From: Halobacillus halophilus DSM 2266
Lineage (GTDB): Bacteria > Bacillota > Bacilli > Bacillales > Halobacillaceae
Assembly: GCF_000284515.1 (NCBI RefSeq)
Contig: NC_017668.1
Span: forward strand, 3,224,001 to 3,288,000
DNA length: 64,000 nt
Reading direction: 5' to 3'
How positions within the stretch are numbered: position 1 is the first letter of the stretch; every line of letters starts with the position of its first letter. Shown here piece after piece: positions 1-7,901 of the stretch. The position numbers and the translations under genes were made by a program. Below the pieces are notes generated by a model. That model made no database searches and had not been told where the DNA came from. It was given only the letters and a program-made list of their open reading frames with translations.

Positions 1-342
1 TTTCCGAATCGTCAGCACATCCCCAACCTGCTGTACCCGCTTCACATCCTTATCAGCCGCTCGCCATCTTGGATCGGCAATACCGCGACGAATATCGATG
101 GCCTGGTCTTCGAATCGAATGTAATCCCGCTCCGGCATTTTCAAGTAATAAATCATTTGCCAGGTACTGATCACGGCCACCCCTCCGGTTAAATACACCA
201 AAAACTCTTCCGCACTTCCGTTCAGAAACAAGATCATAAATAATATAGAAATTTGGGTGAGCATATTGATCATAGATCCACGTGCCTTCTTTTTCCAAAT
301 GGATGTATTGCTGTACTGAATGCTCCATTCACTGATCATCAT
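1..342 (-). CDS. Partial membrane protein with PH-like C-terminal part
   Basis: The reading frame stays open from an ATG at 342 to the window edge, so only the first 114 residues are visible. After a short basic N-terminus (MISEWSIQYSN, KKKAR) there are two hydrophobic segments (about residues 24-38 and 45-60), then a polar part with YIRFEDQAIDIRRG and KDVKRVQQVGD. This layout, two helices followed by a beta-rich domain, resembles bacterial PH-domain membrane proteins. A GGAGAG lies about 17 bases upstream, further than ideal, and a GTG at 345 is an alternative start. Function is unknown; the family call is only a resemblance. Confidence 0.6.
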   Translation of the reverse strand, partial: MMISEWSIQYSNTSIWKKKARGSMINMLTQISILFMILFLNGSAEEFLVYLTGGVAVISTWQMIYYLKMPERDYIRFEDQAIDIRRGIADPRWRAADKDVKRVQQVGDVLTIRK

Positions 343-622
343 CACAAGTCATAAAAACTTTCTCTCCAATCCTTAATTTGCGCAGAGTTATTTCAATCTT
401 CCCTAGTCTGCTTTCATTCTTATTACGTACAAAATGAATGAATTGTTTCAGATTTTCGTGGATTATCCTTTAATAATGAAAGTACATACCTCTTTTGTCT
501 ATGTATCCAATTCCAATTTTCTTTAATATGGAGCGTATTATTATAGATTTTCTAACTACAAATTATGCAATTTTAAGGGGAGGACACATCCTGAAGATTA
601 AAACTTCGTCATATATTAAAGA

Positions 623-655
623 GAGCGAACCTATTTTTTTATAGATTCGCCCCTG
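623..655 (-). terminator. Probable terminator of the VOC gene
   Basis: GCGAA/TTCGC stem with a loop containing a run of A/T, just past the stop of the glyoxalase-fold gene on the minus strand. It is followed by a T-rich stretch but the stem is imperfect. Confidence 0.4.
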
Positions 656-661
656 ACTTAT

Positions 662-1156
662 TTAGTAAGCGCCTTCCGAATAAGTTAGTTCATAACTGTG
701 CGTGTAGATCTCAAAAATGTTACCAAAAGGATCCTCTACATACACCATCTTAAACGGCTTCTCCCCAGGATAATATTCGCGGATTGGCATACGCTGCTTC
801 CCGCCATGCTGTTTGATTTTTTCAACAATGCCTTCGATGTCCGGATCTTGAATACAGAAATGGAAGATCCCTGTTTTCCAGTATTCAAAGTTATTTTCCG
901 GCTGCTCATTCTCCGGAAATTCAAAAAGTTCGATTCCGATCCGATCCCCTGTGGCTAAATGAGCAATTCTAAACTCCTCCCACTCACTGCCGAAGACGTC
1001 ACGGCACATTTGGCCAATCGGTGTATCATCATTTTTCACCTCTGAAGGCTCCATAATGACATACCAGCCAAATACATGTGTATAAAATTGAACTGCTTCA
1101 TCCAGATTAGGTACGGATAATCCTATATGAGAAAATGCTCTCGGATAAGTGTGCAT
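662..1156 (-). CDS. VOC (glyoxalase/dioxygenase fold) family protein
   Basis: A 164-residue vicinal-oxygen-chelate protein. The N-terminal half has FSHIGLSVPNLDEAVQFY, typical of the first beta-alpha-beta motif with a metal-ligand His. The C-terminal half has HFCIQDPDIEGIVEKIK and the end motif YVEDPFGNIFEIY with a Glu ligand. The ATG at 1156 was chosen because GAGGAGG lies about 9 bases upstream; a longer open frame to 1255 has no ribosome binding site. It is divergent from an HxlR regulator 123 bases away, so it may be that regulator's target, perhaps in detoxification of a reactive electrophile. The substrate cannot be read from sequence. Confidence 0.85.
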   Translation of the reverse strand: MHTYPRAFSHIGLSVPNLDEAVQFYTHVFGWYVIMEPSEVKNDDTPIGQMCRDVFGSEWEEFRIAHLATGDRIGIELFEFPENEQPENNFEYWKTGIFHFCIQDPDIEGIVEKIKQHGGKQRMPIREYYPGEKPFKMVYVEDPFGNIFEIYTHSYELTYSEGAY

Positions 1157-1279
1157 ACTAACGTTCCTCCTCGTTTCATTTTTTGTACAACATCCATTAT
1201 AATTTTTAGTAATAGACGATGTAAGTATGCACTTTTTAGTGAGACACTTACTCAAAAGTAAGGAAGGACGGTATAGAAA

Positions 1280-1615
1280 ATGGATGCTCCAATGGATAAC
1301 GACGGAAAATTGAAATGTTCGATCGAATATACATTAAAGAAAATAGGCGGCAAGTGGAAAACGGTCATCTTATGGCACCTGAATGTAGATGGAACTCTTC
1401 GGTACAATGCCTTAAGAAGATTACTTCCCGGCGTCTCGCATAAAGTCTTAAGTCAGCAGCTTAAAGAGCTTGAGGAGGATGGTTTTATTCATCGAGTACA
1501 GTTTAACAGTATTCCTCCCAAAGTAGAGTACTCGATTACAGACTTCGGTAAGACGCTGATGCCGATTCTTGAGCAGATGCACGTATGGGGTACGGAACAT
1601 GGTTCTTTAGAATAA
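1280..1615 (+). CDS. HxlR-family winged-helix transcriptional regulator
   Basis: A 111-residue protein that matches the whole HxlR/YodB domain: CSIEYTLKKIGGKWKTVIL at the start (a conserved Cys near residue 13, often redox- or electrophile-sensitive in this family), then RRLLPGVSHKVLSQQLKEL (recognition helix) and the wing PPKVEYSITDFGKTL. A GGAAGGA sits about 12 bases before the ATG; the Met five codons in is an alternative. It is divergent from the VOC gene, which is its likely target. Sensing through the N-terminal Cys is inferred from YodB and HypR relatives. Confidence 0.9.
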   Translation: MDAPMDNDGKLKCSIEYTLKKIGGKWKTVILWHLNVDGTLRYNALRRLLPGVSHKVLSQQLKELEEDGFIHRVQFNSIPPKVEYSITDFGKTLMPILEQMHVWGTEHGSLE

Positions 1616-1654
1616 GCCAATTATCTTTGTTTTTTCCTTCACTCTGCTTAAAAA

Positions 1655-1697
1655 AAGAATGACCGTGCTTACCAATGAGCCCGGTCATTCTTTTTTT
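1655..1697 (+). terminator. Terminator after the HxlR gene
   Basis: Eleven-base perfect stem AAGAATGACCG / CGGTCATTCTT (1655-1665 and 1682-1692) with a 16-base loop, followed by five more T residues. Confidence 0.9.
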
Positions 1698-1817
1698 CAT
1701 TTAATCATTCTGTAGTTGGGGTTATTTGATTGTAAGGAAGGCTAAATAGTTTGAGGTAAGAATCATAGCTTGTAATGATTCGTAAACATTATGATTTTGT
1801 AAAGGGAGAGTACGAGT

Positions 1818-2360
1818 ATGAGAAAGTTTGTTTATTTGGTTCTATTATTAACTTTAGCGGCCTGTCAGCCCGGGGACACGGAAACTTCTAATTCCAATTC
1901 TGAGTCCAGCTCAGGCTCTGCTAAAGCTCAAAGTGAAAGCAAGGACGTTTTAGAGGAAAGGCCCACTGTAACCTTTACATACAAAGGAGAAGAAATTGAG
2001 ACGAATAAAATCCGGGGATGTTTTGTCCCTGACTGTTCTGAGGATTCTGCCACCGTCGAACGGATCAACCACGAGGAAATGACGGAAGGATTGGAATCTA
2101 CGCAAGTAGAGGATGGTGAGGCAATCCAGGTTCATATCGATGGGAAACAGCCCTCTCAGTCTCATTTGTCCCGTTATTATGAGACAACGATTGAAGGCGG
2201 AACACTGGAAGGAAGTGAAATAACGATACATAGCGCCAGTAAAGATGAACGTAAAGAAAGCTTTTTTGTAAGGCTCGATTGGTATAATGAAAACCAGGAA
2301 TTCCTGGGTTCACTTTCCAAAGCCTTTATAGTAAATGTGGAGGGAGTACCCCCCAAGTGA
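1818..2360 (+). CDS. Putative lipoprotein, unknown function
   Basis: A 180-residue secreted lipoprotein. The signal peptide starts MRKFVYLVLLLTLAAC with lipobox LAAC (Cys 16), followed by a Ser/Glu-rich linker to about residue 45. The mature domain has two Cys close together (RGCFVPDC) and ends in a beta-rich stretch (SFFVRLDWYNENQEFLGSL). The start is supported by AAAGGGAGAG upstream. No enzyme motif was recognised. It is flanked by its own terminator and has no obvious operon partner. Confidence 0.75.
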   Translation: MRKFVYLVLLLTLAACQPGDTETSNSNSESSSGSAKAQSESKDVLEERPTVTFTYKGEEIETNKIRGCFVPDCSEDSATVERINHEEMTEGLESTQVEDGEAIQVHIDGKQPSQSHLSRYYETTIEGGTLEGSEITIHSASKDERKESFFVRLDWYNENQEFLGSLSKAFIVNVEGVPPK

Positions 2361-2375
2361 AAATTGATGAAAAAG

Positions 2376-2406
2376 GATCCCAATCGTCGATGGTTGGGAT
2401 TTTTTA
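2376..2406 (+). terminator. Terminator after the lipoprotein gene
   Basis: Stem ATCCCAA / TTGGGAT (2377-2383 and 2394-2400) followed by a T run at 2400-2405. Confidence 0.8.
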
Positions 2407-2501
2407 TAGGATGGAATGTTGATTTACAGCAGACCAATCGCCAGGAGTTTAAGAAAATTAAACCTGTTCATAAGTGTCATGCTCAAACCTATGGTAACTT
2501 T

Positions 2502-2753
2502 TCAAAGAGTCTGCAAGAAATTATACACCAGTCCGGAAAATAACATCACAGACAGAGCTAAGAAGATATAGCCATATAAATTACTTCTATATTGAGTTTT
2601 GATATTATCTACACCGATTAGGAAGAACATGATAATGAAGAGTACCATACTCCAGTTCCCTCCAAAATCAACTCGATGTATGAAAAAGTGATAGCCAGCC
2701 AGAAGCAGGGCGATCACCCCCATAATAAACTTTACTATTCGCAGCACAATCAA
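2502..2753 (-). CDS. Small membrane protein, DUF3953-like
   Basis: An 83-residue protein with three hydrophobic segments (about residues 5-20, 33-48 and 60-78) and almost no soluble part. Its size and arrangement resemble the DUF3953 proteins of Bacillaceae, but this is a weak family call. The start is TTG, chosen because AGGAGGG lies seven bases upstream; a GTG two codons inside has a poorer spacing. It follows two tiny overlapping genes on the same strand with a short gap and probably shares their transcript. Confidence 0.6.
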   Translation of the reverse strand: MIVLRIVKFIMGVIALLLAGYHFFIHRVDFGGNWSMVLFIIMFFLIGVDNIKTQYRSNLYGYIFLALSVMLFSGLVYNFLQTL

Positions 2754-2770
2754 TAGCTGCTCCCTCCTCT

Positions 2771-2938
2771 TTACTTTTTTCTTTCTAAGATCAAATAATC
2801 TCTTGTTTTATGCAATTCAACCTCATGCTTGTCAGCAAACTCCATTAATTGGTCAAAAGCTGTAGAAGGATAAGGTTCAACTAACCGAATCTTTCTTCCG
2901 TTTATAATTTTAATCATCACAGCCTTTTTAGCCCACAT
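2771..2938 (-). CDS. Small protein of unknown function (55 aa)
   Basis: A 55-residue reading frame starting MWAKKAVMIKIINGRKIRLVEPY and ending in YLILERKK, charged and with no signal or membrane segment. The ATG lies inside the last codons of the 44-residue gene upstream (11-base overlap), so translation could be coupled. A GTG-ATG pair seven codons in is an alternative start with a weak AAAAAGG before it. It is followed by the ribosome binding site of the next membrane protein. Not recognised. Confidence 0.5.
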   Translation of the reverse strand: MWAKKAVMIKIINGRKIRLVEPYPSTAFDQLMEFADKHEVELHKTRDYLILERKK

Positions 2939-3062
2939 CAGCCGGATAAACCTGATTTGACTGATATCGGTGGGAGCCAGTTTTCTTGTATGAATTGTTT
3001 TTTAAAAAGAATAGGAATCGATCTTCCATTCTGCTGGTTAAGCGGTAATCATTTCTATTCAT
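2928..3062 (-). CDS. Small protein of unknown function (44 aa)
   Basis: A 44-residue frame (MNRNDYRLTSRMEDRFLF...) with an excellent ribosome binding site, TAAGGAG four bases before the ATG. It is basic and aromatic, without a membrane segment. Its end overlaps the start of the 55-residue gene, suggesting a small co-translated pair. No family recognised; the good binding site is the main support. Confidence 0.45.
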   Translation of the reverse strand: MNRNDYRLTSRMEDRFLFFLKNNSYKKTGSHRYQSNQVYPADVG

Positions 3063-3227
3063 AGGCTCCTTACCCTTCTTTTAACAGAAGTCAAATATTC
3101 CTGGTTTCATGAGTTTGGTTCACAATGTAGCACGATTGAAAGTTTCATATAGGAACTTAACCAAGTTAATTGCCGAAACAGATTATTTCCTGGGAAATTT
3201 TCACGAGATTTGCCGATATTTAAATCA

Positions 3228-3464
3228 TTAAAATGATTGCTTCTTTATGGATTCTCTTCTGGTATGAACAATCCACGTCACTAAAGGTAAAATAGGAATG
3301 AGATAAAAGACCAACATAACCTGAAATAAAAAAGCAACAATGAAAGGTACACTGGCGCTGATGGCTAAACCAAAAGAGAGATTTATTTTAGTAAATAATA
3401 ACCCTAAAGAAATACCACATATACTAATCAAGGCTAAAGTAAGCAGGACTAATACCGTGCCCAT
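3228..3464 (-). CDS. Small membrane protein (78 aa)
   Basis: Two long hydrophobic helices (about residues 3-24 and 31-65, the second probably a pair) and a basic C-terminal tail (HTRRESIKKQSF). GGTGAGGAAG lies just before the ATG. It belongs to a run of tiny membrane proteins between 2.5 and 5 kb. No family or function recognised. Confidence 0.6.
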   Translation of the reverse strand: MGTVLVLLTLALISICGISLGLLFTKINLSFGLAISASVPFIVAFLFQVMLVFYLIPILPLVTWIVHTRRESIKKQSF

Positions 3465-3511
3465 TCTTCCTCACCCTTTCGATGGTACGATAGAACGTTC
3501 TACCCTAAACT

Positions 3512-3710
3512 CTACACTTCAAAAAACCATCCCGTAGCAATAAATATGAATAGCACAGCTGTTTCAATCAAAGATACCGTGATTAATACAGTGAAATTAA
3601 CCTGATGTTTACTTTTTCCTGATAAGAACCGCTGGCCAATATAATTTAATAGGAAAAAAAATGAAGTAGATAAGGATGAGCAGACCAGTGGTTTCAAAAA
3701 TAACCCTCAT
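3512..3710 (-). pseudogene. Small membrane protein gene with a one-base frameshift
   Basis: A perfect AAAGGAGGG site precedes an ATG at 3710, but that frame (MRVIFETTGLLILIYFIFF) stops after 31 codons. Removing one base from the eight-T run (A8 at 3654-3661 on the plus strand) joins it to a frame that runs to 3512 (LLNYIGQRFLSGKSK... ETAVLFIFIATGWFF), giving a coherent 65-residue protein with two membrane segments. The gene is therefore broken, the base run is a sequencing error, or polymerase slippage restores the frame. Function unknown. Confidence 0.6.
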
Positions 3711-3801
3711 AATTGTTCCCTCCTTTATTCTACTTTTTCAAGTAAGCCAAGAGGGTTTCAATATTCGAGAACTGAGAAAGAGGTTTGCATTCCAATTCAA
3801 T

Positions 3802-4449
3802 TTAATAAAGTCGCTTTTTGTAGCTTTCTTTTAAATTTTTCTCGACCGATTCTTCTGTTACTCCCGGCATATTAGCATGGGCGGCCATCATTTTAGCGGC
3901 AGATGGAAGATGCCCCGTTTCCGGCCAGTGCTCCGGCTCCCATAGTTTCGAGCGTTTAAAAGCTTTGGCACAATGGAGAAAGCATTCTTTCACTTCAACT
4001 CCTATACCCAACAATGGAGTTTTTCCTTGAACGGTCATCTTCTCAAGATATTTCGGATCTCTCGTTATATAAGCTGTTCCGTTTACTCGCAAGGTTTCGC
4101 CGGTCCCTGGGATGATAAAAAGCAAACCCACGGATGGCTGCGTTAAAATATTTTGTATAGAATCCAGACGTTTATTGCCTTTCCTTTCAGGGATGATCAA
4201 TCTTGTAGAATCCAAAACGTGGACAAAGCCTGGCTGATCTCCACGCGGGGATGCGTCACAATCTCCAATTTGGTTCACCGTAGAAAGAACTAAAAAAGGA
4301 GAATGTTTAATAAATTCCATACAGTTTTGATCAAGATAAGAAATCACTTTATTATTAGCTAATTCACCTGGATCGCCTGCAACTTCGCACAGTTCAGCTA
4401 TCGAATGGATAAGGTGTTTGAAAGAAGGCTCGCTTTTCAAAACATTCAC
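3802..4449 (-). CDS. FMN-dependent PPOX-fold protein (MSMEG_1061 type)
   Basis: A 215-residue pyridoxamine-phosphate-oxidase-fold flavoprotein. Visible family marks are FLVLSTVNQIGDCDASPRGD (first strands of the split barrel), the RLIIPERKGNKRLDS segment that contacts the FMN phosphate, and GLLFIIPGTGETLRVNG. A GGGAG precedes the ATG at short spacing. Members of this clade are described as FMN-dependent oxidoreductases of unknown substrate. It stands alone, followed by small membrane-protein genes. Confidence 0.85.
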   Translation of the reverse strand: MNVLKSEPSFKHLIHSIAELCEVAGDPGELANNKVISYLDQNCMEFIKHSPFLVLSTVNQIGDCDASPRGDQPGFVHVLDSTRLIIPERKGNKRLDSIQNILTQPSVGLLFIIPGTGETLRVNGTAYITRDPKYLEKMTVQGKTPLLGIGVEVKECFLHCAKAFKRSKLWEPEHWPETGHLPSAAKMMAAHANMPGVTEESVEKNLKESYKKRLY

Positions 4450-4526
4450 TCCCTGGGAGATTCGTATTTTAATAGATCCTGATTACCCTGATTACAAGCG
4501 TAAGTTACAAACGTTGTATGAAATCC

Positions 4527-4814
4527 TTACGAAGTAACGGAGGCATTCACAAAAGCTAGGATCGCAAGAATAGAGTACCAGCCGATCGATCCTGCACTAA
4601 TGGAAAGGACCATCACCGAGCCAATCGAAAGGAAACTCTTAGGCTGGCGTCTTTTCTTCACAAAAACATAACCGGAAAACAGGAGACTGAATAGGAGGAA
4701 TGTGCCGAAGAATAAAAGCCAGAAACCGTTTAGGGGTATGGAATTCCAAAACAATGTAGTTGCTATAAAAAAGACATTAACAGAGGCGGCCAGAAGTAAG
4801 AGAATAGCTCTCAT
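4527..4814 (-). CDS. Small membrane protein (95 aa)
   Basis: Three hydrophobic helices (about residues 2-20, 28-50 and 65-90) separated by a basic loop VKKRRQPKS. The ATG at 4814 is preferred because AAGGAAGG lies six bases upstream; an in-frame ATG at 4841 has no such site. It follows a 48-residue gene by 34 bases and probably shares its transcript. Not recognised. Confidence 0.65.
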   Translation of the reverse strand: MRAILLLLAASVNVFFIATTLFWNSIPLNGFWLLFFGTFLLFSLLFSGYVFVKKRRQPKSFLSIGSVMVLSISAGSIGWYSILAILAFVNASVTS

Positions 4815-4848
4815 TCGATCCTTCCTTTCTATTTTAGACACACATGTT

Positions 4849-4995
4849 TTAAATTTGTCGCCAGTATTTTTGAACCTCTTCCTCTACTTGCTGCTTTAAC
4901 GCTTCGATTCTCTTAATCTTTTTCAAAGTAAGAAATGACACTAAGGTTACGAGAAGATGTGTTCCATAATGAGGCTCCTGCTGAATGATCTTCAA
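4849..4995 (-). CDS. Small membrane-anchored coiled-coil protein (48 aa)
   Basis: The frame reads a hydrophobic stretch THLLVTLVSFLTL followed by a charged amphipathic helix (KKIKRIEALKQQVEEEVQKYW), the look of a short anchored coiled coil. The start is uncertain: AAGGAG is 12 bases before a TTG at 4995, and the frame is closed by a TAG just upstream of AAGGAG. It precedes the 95-residue membrane protein on the same strand. Too short for family recognition. Confidence 0.45.
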   Translation of the reverse strand: MKIIQQEPHYGTHLLVTLVSFLTLKKIKRIEALKQQVEEEVQKYWRQI

Positions 4996-5159
4996 TTTAT
5001 GAATCAGCTCCTTCTAATAAGGTCTCGGTGTTCACAAACAACTCTATCCGTTTTACACTTTAGATATCGCACCATTTAAAAAGTGAGGAACAGCGAATAT
5101 TGGGTCTATTTTAACATTATTAACCAGTAAAATCATAAATCTTGCCAATTTCCCACCAC

Positions 5160-5197
5160 GTAAAAAAGCTCGAATATCACTTCGGAATTCGAGCTCT
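5160..5197 (-). terminator. Terminator overlapping the monooxygenase C-terminus
   Basis: Stem AGCTCGAAT / ATTCGAGCT followed on the minus strand by TTTTTT. It includes the last six codons of the FAD monooxygenase gene. Confidence 0.8.
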
Positions 5198-6337
5198 GTT
5201 CATATTTACAAACCTTCTGACTACCGGAAGTACACTAACCCGCATCGTTATATCACGAATGAAGATCCTCCAACGTGAGTCTGGGAGAAAGTAATGAGCA
5301 AATTTTCTTCCAGATGCCTGAGTCTTCATAACTTGAGGTTTTAAATCATCTTCATACTTATCCAATGCCTGTTTTACATTGTTATTCTCCCGTAAAGAGC
5401 GCGCCAGTACATAGGCTCCGGTCATAGCGAGAGACGCTCCCTGACCTGCCATCAGTGAAACCGCCTGACAGGAGTCCCCTACAAGGACGACTCGACCTTT
5501 GCTCCATTGAGGCATAACCACCTGGGATACTTCGTCAAAATAAAAATCCGTCGCTTCCTCTGCTTTTTCGAGCAATTCTGGGACCACCCACCCCATATGT
5601 TTAAAATGATTTTTCAGCTCATTTTTTGCTTCATCACTGGATAAATGCTCTTCTTTTTTGGAATCTTTGTATAAAAAGAACGTCGCTGATCGATCTCCTC
5701 TGATCGGATAGACGGAAGCCTGGAGGCCAGGAGATGATAAGGAATAAAAAGCGTTGTGTAACTGCTTATTCATGCTGGAATTTTCTATAATATATGCAGC
5801 TGTGTAATACCCCATGTGCTTGATATAGTTCTCGTGCTCACCAAATACTAAAGAACGCACACGGGACCTGACTCCATCAGCGCCCACTACTAAATCTGCA
5901 GTATCCCGCCTGCCGTCGGATAATGTTACATGCACTTGATCGTCATCCTGCTGGATCTCCTCAATCGTTATTCCAAACCTGAAATCTACTTGATCCTTAA
6001 CCAAATCATACAAAACCTGCTCCAAATCTCCTCTCAGGAAGTTAAAATGGCGTCCGTTAAATAAATGTCTGAGAGAAGGGTAAGGGAGCTTGAACTTAAA
6101 CTTGCCTTTCTCGTTCCGAAATTCCAAACCGGAAATTGGATAATGAATGCGGCTAAGCTGCTCCAGGATCCCCATTTCCTCTGCCACGTCATAGCCGGGT
6201 CCAAAAAAGTCCAGCATATACCCTTCTGTTCTTAATTCTGAAGCCTTTTCTATGACCTTCACATCATTTCCATTCCTATTCAGCCAATATGCCAGAGTCA
6301 ACCCAGCGATACCTCCGCCCACGATGATTACTTTCAT
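5177..6337 (-). CDS. FAD-dependent aromatic-type monooxygenase
   Basis: A 386-residue class A flavoprotein monooxygenase (UbiH/TetX-like). The N-terminal Rossmann motif is VIIVGGGIAGLTLAYWLNRNG, the central DG motif is DLVVGADGVRSRVR (about residues 150-163), and the GD motif is VVLVGDSCQAVSLMAGQGAS (about 285-304). It would hydroxylate a small aromatic or polyketide-like compound with NAD(P)H and oxygen. The gene lies 37 bases downstream of an AraC/GyrI regulator on the same strand, so the two may form an operon. Substrate unknown; a drug-modifying role is possible by analogy only. Confidence 0.85.
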   Translation of the reverse strand: MKVIIVGGGIAGLTLAYWLNRNGNDVKVIEKASELRTEGYMLDFFGPGYDVAEEMGILEQLSRIHYPISGLEFRNEKGKFKFKLPYPSLRHLFNGRHFNFLRGDLEQVLYDLVKDQVDFRFGITIEEIQQDDDQVHVTLSDGRRDTADLVVGADGVRSRVRSLVFGEHENYIKHMGYYTAAYIIENSSMNKQLHNAFYSLSSPGLQASVYPIRGDRSATFFLYKDSKKEEHLSSDEAKNELKNHFKHMGWVVPELLEKAEEATDFYFDEVSQVVMPQWSKGRVVLVGDSCQAVSLMAGQGASLAMTGAYVLARSLRENNNVKQALDKYEDDLKPQVMKTQASGRKFAHYFLPDSRWRIFIRDITMRVSVLPVVRRFVNMNRARIPK

Positions 6338-6374
6338 CCCTTAAGCCCCCTTTCTAATAGACTAGTATTTTCCT

Positions 6375-7235
6375 TTACTTCACCGGAATCCATATTTCTG
6401 AATAATAGTCCTCGCTAAAAGGATCTCCCTCAGAATAGACCTCCAGGTCCGGCGTGCCGGCATGTTCATACCCGCTGGACGGAAACCATTCTGAATAGAT
6501 CTGCTTCCACACCTTTTGAATGGACAAAGGCATAGGACCATGCACTTCGAATACTGCCCATTTAGAAGCAGGCAGCTCAAGTTGTGAAAAACGCTCAGGT
6601 ACCTCACCTTTGTGAGCAGCTGCAATCCAATAGTCAACCAGATTAGCCTGGACATAACTTTTATCCGCGCATACTCCGAGAAGTCCCTGAATATCTCCAT
6701 TATTTAATTTGGTTAAATCCTCAGATGTCCCATCTCCATTTACCTTCTCCCAAAGCTGTGGAATAACCCGCTGGTTTTCTCCATTTTCGCAGGATAGCTC
6801 TCGCCTCACTCCCACAACTTGTATGGGACCTTTTTGTACCATGTGGTATAACATAGGTTCTGCTCCTTTCACATTCACCTGGATCACCAGGCGGTTATAG
6901 GATTGCATCTTTCCCGTAAAGCATTTCGCTTCTCTAGGAGTAATTCCATGTTGTTTTTTGAATGCTTTTGCGAAAGACTCAGGAGTGTCATATCCATACT
7001 TTAAGGCGATATCAATTACTTTAATATTGGTTTTGGAAAGTTCATGAGCAGCAAGCGTCAACCTTCTTCTCCTGAGATACTCGGCCACTGGTGTTTCAGT
7101 CAACAGTGTAAACATTCGTTGAAAATGAAAGACAGACGTATTGGCCTGGCTTGCGATTTCTTCAATCGAAACGTCTTCAAGTAGATGGTTTTCCATATAA
7201 TCAATCGACCGCTGCATGGACTCCACTAATGTCAT
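6375..7235 (-). CDS. AraC-family regulator with GyrI-like effector domain
   Basis: A 286-residue regulator. The N-terminal AraC domain has two helix-turn-helix motifs (VSIEEIASQANTSVFHFQRMF and VIDIALKYGYDTPESFAKAF, followed by HGITPREAK). The C-terminal half, from about residue 125, is a GyrI/SOUL-like small-molecule binding domain ending in EVYSEGDPFSEDYYSEIWIPV. The ATG at 7235 is chosen with GGGAGTG upstream; a GTG three codons earlier is less likely. Such MarA/Rob-like proteins respond to lipophilic cations or drugs. It precedes the monooxygenase and probably controls it. Confidence 0.88.
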   Translation of the reverse strand: MTLVESMQRSIDYMENHLLEDVSIEEIASQANTSVFHFQRMFTLLTETPVAEYLRRRRLTLAAHELSKTNIKVIDIALKYGYDTPESFAKAFKKQHGITPREAKCFTGKMQSYNRLVIQVNVKGAEPMLYHMVQKGPIQVVGVRRELSCENGENQRVIPQLWEKVNGDGTSEDLTKLNNGDIQGLLGVCADKSYVQANLVDYWIAAAHKGEVPERFSQLELPASKWAVFEVHGPMPLSIQKVWKQIYSEWFPSSGYEHAGTPDLEVYSEGDPFSEDYYSEIWIPVK

Positions 7236-7376
7236 ATGAATCACTCCCTGTATCTACAGTAACCTTTCCGCGTGGTGAAATCCTGTTCATTTCTGCTTGA
7301 GTGGAACAGGTTTTAAGACATTTTTCTTTTATTATATCATCGCCTTGAGTTAGCAGCCTCTGTTTATAAATAGTAT

Positions 7377-7413
7377 AGAAAAGGCAAGCAGCGTCACTGC
7401 TTGCCTTTTCTAC
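7377..7413 (-). terminator. Terminator of the carnitine operon
   Basis: Fifteen-base perfect stem with a five-base loop (arms 7377-7391 and 7397-7411), directly after the thioesterase stop. The minus-strand arm ends in a T-rich stretch. Confidence 0.9.
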
Positions 7414-7416
7414 ACA

Positions 7417-7887
7417 TTATTTTCTCCGAATCCCGATCGTCCGTCCAGCCTGCTTGATATACTCCTCGTTATCCTGGGCCTGATAAATCTCACGAATGGT
7501 GGCAGCTACGGTTTCCGGGAATGGAGCACCCCGGCCCTCCGTTTGATCAATACCCATGAGCATTTCCTCAAAGGTGGCTACAAGTTCGCCCGCCTCATTT
7601 TTCATTGTGAAAAACAGATGCATGCGCTTGGAGTCGTAATCCAGTATCTTTGCCGTTATATCAAAGGCTGCCTTTTCCTTCACTTCCTGAAGATAGCACG
7701 TATGAGTTTCCAGTGTGAAAATGGTGTAGTTCCACTGATTACGTGCTGCTTCATCAAGACCAACGTGTTCGATAAATGCGTCAGTCGCCAGGCTGAAAGC
7801 GCGGCTGTATTCCGCATCATTCATATGCCCGTTGTAATCGACCCATTCCGCCGGGACGGATTTCGTATAACGAAAGGATGGTTTCAT
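7417..7887 (-). CDS. cdhB: Betainyl-CoA thioesterase of carnitine catabolism
   Basis: A 156-residue hot-dog-fold thioesterase: VPAEWVDYNGHMNDAEYSR carries the conserved acidic D-x-N-G-H-M motif of the 4-hydroxybenzoyl-CoA/YbgC group. The ATG at 7887 has AAAGGAG ten bases upstream; a longer frame to 7935 lacks one. It lies 14 bases after the L-carnitine dehydrogenase gene. In Pseudomonas and Rhizobium carnitine loci the equivalent protein hydrolyses betainyl-CoA to glycine betaine and CoA. That role is assigned here from gene context plus fold, as the sequence alone shows only the thioesterase family. Confidence 0.8.
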   Translation of the reverse strand: MKPSFRYTKSVPAEWVDYNGHMNDAEYSRAFSLATDAFIEHVGLDEAARNQWNYTIFTLETHTCYLQEVKEKAAFDITAKILDYDSKRMHLFFTMKNEAGELVATFEEMLMGIDQTEGRGAPFPETVAATIREIYQAQDNEEYIKQAGRTIGIRRK

Positions 7888-7901
7888 GTTTGAACGCTCC
7901 T

